Shown piece after piece: positions 60,504-64,000 of a stretch of 64,000 nt of DNA (position 1 is the stretch's first letter; each line of letters starts with the position of its first letter). Source of the DNA: Prolixibacteraceae bacterium (lineage in GTDB: Bacteria; Bacteroidota; Bacteroidia; Bacteroidales; Prolixibacteraceae); the NCBI GenBank assembly GCA_028683385.1, contig JAQUIJ010000020.1:34745-98744 (forward strand), written 5' to 3'. A program made the translations under genes and the position numbers. The notes below the pieces were generated by a model that worked only from the letters and a program-made list of their open reading frames with translations, was not told where the DNA came from and did no database searches.

Positions 60504-62039
60504 TTAGTTATTGAGTTCGTCCATGAATTTCAATTGTTCTCTGTACGGCAGCGGACCGGCTTTTACTTCGTCGCCGAGCTCGATAATCTGAGGATCATTT
60601 TCGTTGAAAGCTGGCCACACAGGCAATCCTTCGCCATTCGGATCACCGGTTTTGGCAAAATTCACCCAATAACTGCTCATCGAATCTTCAACTTTATAAT
60701 CGACATCGGTAAACGGGCGGTTCCATTTTTTCAGGTTGTGTAGGGCATAGCCAAATTCAGCCGAATGGAAAGCACCAAAATTGGGCTCGCCCGGAGGCAC
60801 TCGTTTAAACTGATATAGATAAGCTTTTCCGGTACCCATCGCAGCCTGTAAACGAGCCCAGGCATAGTTGTTCCAGCCAAAGAAAAGTTGCGAAATCAGC
60901 TTCTGCGATTGTGCAGCTTCCTCATCGGTTTTAGCCGGGAAAAGTTTTAGGAACGCCTCGGCTTTGTCGCCATACTGTTTTTTAATGTTCTCCTGAAATT
61001 GGGCTGCCTTAGGTGCAGGACCGAAAGAAACGCCGTCGTCGGCATTCCAGCCCGAAATTACAGCCACATCGTTGTGCTTTCCGGCAGCGAACGTATCGTA
61101 AACTGGTGGAATCACCACATTGTCAACAGTTACACCAATTCGTGTCTGAATTTTCAACAGCGAATCGGCAGGCATAGCCCTGAAAGCCGCCATGTTGGCA
61201 ATCTTCAGTTTTTCGGTCAGTTGTTTACCATTTTCTTCAGCCGACTGTAATGTCTGCCCCAGCGAAAGTTGTTTGCCAAACATTCCGCCACTTTGTGCAA
61301 TGGCTTTTTGGAACAAGCCTTTTGCCAATGGAGATACAACCAGCATATTCACGCTGAACGATCCGGCCGATTGCCCGTCGATAGTCACATTATTCGGATC
61401 GCCACCAAATGCAGCAATGTTTTCTTTTACCCATTTCAGGGCTGCAATCTGATCAAGAATACCATAATTTCCTGAAGTCTTGAGTTCCGATTCGGCTGTA
61501 AGTTCAGGGTGAGCAAGAAAGCCCAAAATGCCAAGCCGATAGTTGATGGTCACAAACACGACACCCTTTCGCGACATCGCTTCGCCGTCGTAAAGCGGCA
61601 CTGTACCTGAACCTCCAGTAAATGCGCCACCATGAATCCAAACCATAACCGGCATTTTATCTTGTGCGGTCTTGGCTGTAGTCCAGACATTCAGGTATAA
61701 ACAGTCTTCGCTGAGCGGCGATTCAGGAGCCATAAACTCTTTAGACCAGCACATAAACGGTTTAGGCGGAGCTTGAATAGCCGATGCCGGTGGAGTCACA
61801 CAGGCACGAACGCCTTCCCATGAAGCAACAGATTGAGGGGCTTTCCAGCGCAAATCGCCAACGGGTGGCGCAGCAAAAGGAACTCCCATGAAAATTTTCA
61901 CAGCCTGATCATCAGAGGTTTTTCCGGATATTTTTCCAGATTTAAGCTGAACTGAATTTACATCGATGTTGTCGGTTTTCGGGGCGGTGGAGCAGCCAAA
62001 GAAAACAGCAACCAGAAACAAGGCTATCAAACGGTTCAT
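60504..62039 (-). CDS. Carboxylesterase type B, lipoprotein
   Basis: 511 residues from MNRLIALFLVAVFFGCSTAP; lipobox FFGC supports this start over a Met 22 codons upstream. Alpha/beta hydrolase: WIHGGAFTGGSGT, elbow VTIDGQSAGSFSV, late catalytic His in FGAFHSAEFGY. A paralogue of the carboxylesterase in the same operon but anchored to the membrane rather than exported by Tat. Confidence 0.92.
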   Translation of the reverse strand: MNRLIALFLVAVFFGCSTAPKTDNIDVNSVQLKSGKISGKTSDDQAVKIFMGVPFAAPPVGDLRWKAPQSVASWEGVRACVTPPASAIQAPPKPFMCWSKEFMAPESPLSEDCLYLNVWTTAKTAQDKMPVMVWIHGGAFTGGSGTVPLYDGEAMSRKGVVFVTINYRLGILGFLAHPELTAESELKTSGNYGILDQIAALKWVKENIAAFGGDPNNVTIDGQSAGSFSVNMLVVSPLAKGLFQKAIAQSGGMFGKQLSLGQTLQSAEENGKQLTEKLKIANMAAFRAMPADSLLKIQTRIGVTVDNVVIPPVYDTFAAGKHNDVAVISGWNADDGVSFGPAPKAAQFQENIKKQYGDKAEAFLKLFPAKTDEEAAQSQKLISQLFFGWNNYAWARLQAAMGTGKAYLYQFKRVPPGEPNFGAFHSAEFGYALHNLKKWNRPFTDVDYKVEDSMSSYWVNFAKTGDPNGEGLPVWPAFNENDPQIIELGDEVKAGPLPYREQLKFMDELNN

Positions 62040-62076
62040 TGGATATGTTTTAGTTTGTGGTATATAAGGTTGTAAA

Positions 62077-63213
62077 TTATTTAAAAAGCAATGGTGCAAA
62101 TTCATCCAGGTTATGCCGCCAGGTAATGAATGTGTGTCCGGCAGGATAGCTGTTGGTTTGGTATTTTACACCGAATTTGTCGAACAACGCTTTGGTATTT
62201 TCGCCGTTTTGGTAAGCAATATCTTTCTCACCACCCATCGCTATCCAGAAAAGCTTCAGCTTATTGATTTCAGGATTTTTCAAATTCGAGGCGTACTTTT
62301 CTTCCATCGATTTCAGGATTTCGGGAAAGAAACCAGTGCTTAGCGGCAACACGTAGGCAAACTTTTCAGGATAAAAAATGCCCATATTTAATGCCTGGAG
62401 TCCGCCCATCGAAAGCCCTGCATATGCGCGGCTTTCGCGAGTTGTACCTGCGTTGTAATGCGATTCGATGTAAGGTACCAAATCTTTGAAGAAATAGTTG
62501 TAATACGGATCGGCGTCCACCCCGGCGCCTGAAAAGAAACCTCCGCCAGGATTTCCGAAAGGCATGACAACGATCATAGGTTTCACTTTCCCTTTAACCA
62601 GCAAATTATCCAAAATAAAATTGGCTCGTCCGGCCGTTGCCCACGAGGCATCGTTATCGCCGCCACCATGCTGTAAATAAAGAACCGGCAATCTGCCTTT
62701 CATATTTTCGTAACCCGGAGGTGTGTAAACATGTACCCGACTGGTTTTCCCCAAAGTTCCGGCGTTAAACCATACCTTTTCGAGTTTTCCGTGTGGTACA
62801 TTTTTCACGGCCAGGTAATCGGCTTCTTTGCCCTGAACTTCAAGCAGGTTAGAATATCCGCCAGCGCCTTCCTTCAACTGGATGTTTTTCGGATCGATAA
62901 CCTTCATTCCATCAACCGAAAAATCGTAGGTATATAAATCAGGAGTAATCGGATCTGTTGTTACCGACCAAATTCCGATCTGATCTTTCTGAAGTTTCAA
63001 CGCACCATACGTTTGCTGAAAGTCTCCTGAAACAGTAACTTCCGAGGCCTTAGGTGCATAAATACTGAATGTTACCTTTTTATCGGCTGAAATACGAATC
63101 GATTTCAGTGTGTCGCCGGGAGTCGGTTTATAAACAGGAAACTGGGCATTTCCGGTCAGTGAGAAACCTGCTAAAATTCCAACAAAAGCTATCTTCTTTA
63201 CTGTTTTGATCAT
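62077..63213 (-). CDS. CE1/enterochelin-esterase-like esterase with N-terminal E-set domain
   Basis: 378 residues, signal peptide (KIAFVGILAGFSLTGNA). Same architecture as the neighbour at 59274: E-set domain (KVTFSIYAPKASEVTVSGDF, LYTYDFSVDGMKVIDP), LPVLYLQHGGGDNDASW, elbow AYAGLSMGGLQAL, His in PAGHTFITWRH. Probably feruloyl- or acetyl-esterase. Divergence between the two suggests different substrates. Confidence 0.9.
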   Translation of the reverse strand: MIKTVKKIAFVGILAGFSLTGNAQFPVYKPTPGDTLKSIRISADKKVTFSIYAPKASEVTVSGDFQQTYGALKLQKDQIGIWSVTTDPITPDLYTYDFSVDGMKVIDPKNIQLKEGAGGYSNLLEVQGKEADYLAVKNVPHGKLEKVWFNAGTLGKTSRVHVYTPPGYENMKGRLPVLYLQHGGGDNDASWATAGRANFILDNLLVKGKVKPMIVVMPFGNPGGGFFSGAGVDADPYYNYFFKDLVPYIESHYNAGTTRESRAYAGLSMGGLQALNMGIFYPEKFAYVLPLSTGFFPEILKSMEEKYASNLKNPEINKLKLFWIAMGGEKDIAYQNGENTKALFDKFGVKYQTNSYPAGHTFITWRHNLDEFAPLLFK

Positions 63214-63225
63214 GGTATTTGAAGG

Positions 63226-64000
<775 letters not shown>

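Overview
The window looks like a chromosomal segment of a Bacteroidota bacterium, most likely an anaerobic or facultative member of the Marinilabiliales/Prolixibacteraceae type. Evidence: several promoters fit the Bacteroidota -7 box TAnnTTTG; genes lack obvious Shine-Dalgarno sequences; there is an RteC-family protein, a Bacteroidota-type primary sigma factor, a Rho with a long Asn/Gln-rich insert, a FeoA-FeoB fusion and a one-chain pyruvate:ferredoxin oxidoreductase. The taxon below phylum is inference.

Region 1 (1-12.2 kb) is part of an integrative/conjugative-type element, all genes on the minus strand: a partial replication/regulator protein whose coding sequence holds iteron-like repeats, an excisionase-like HTH protein, RteC, a methylase-like protein without motif IV, a RadC-like JAB protein and about twelve small accessory genes. 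Many of these genes carry a repeated structured leader directly before the start codon. Three long copies (about 250 bp) stand at the heads of gene runs, and five short copies stand between genes. Base changes in the stems are compensated between copies. A second, unrelated leader family precedes two other genes. A class III cyclase-like gene and a GNAT gene sit between these runs without such leaders.

Region 2 (12.2-29.8 kb) is a defence island on the minus strand ending at tRNA-Arg(ACG): abiEi/abiEii, a type I restriction system (hsdM, hsdS, hsdR) split by a three-gene cassette (metallo-beta-lactamase-fold protein, fused E2-E1-JAB ubiquitin-like conjugation protein, membrane protein), and upstream a WYL regulator, a fusion of a motif-defective N6-methylase, HsdS-like domain and histidine-kinase ATPase, and a receiver-domain protein. 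One palindrome, TGTGCA-n7-TGCAyA, lies at the same distance from the -7 region both before hsdM and before the methylase-kinase gene, so a single regulator (probably the WYL protein) may control both. A short predicted RNA with its own -7 box and terminator lies between hsdS and the conjugation cassette.

Region 3 (29.8-49 kb) is ordinary chromosome: thiamine-binding protein, feoAB with its Cys-rich partner, rpe, rpoD, rho, a U32 peptidase, an AAA ATPase, nifJ, a NIPSNAP protein, a lipoprotein, an interspersed repeat, a class IV aminotransferase and a histidine kinase. Region 4 (49-64 kb) is a minus-strand catabolic locus of exported enzymes: three GH3 glycosidases, two type B carboxylesterases, three CE1/enterochelin-esterase-like esterases and a secreted TIM-barrel sugar isomerase-like protein. 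It fits removal of ester groups followed by beta-glycoside cleavage of plant material; no SusC/SusD pair is in view.
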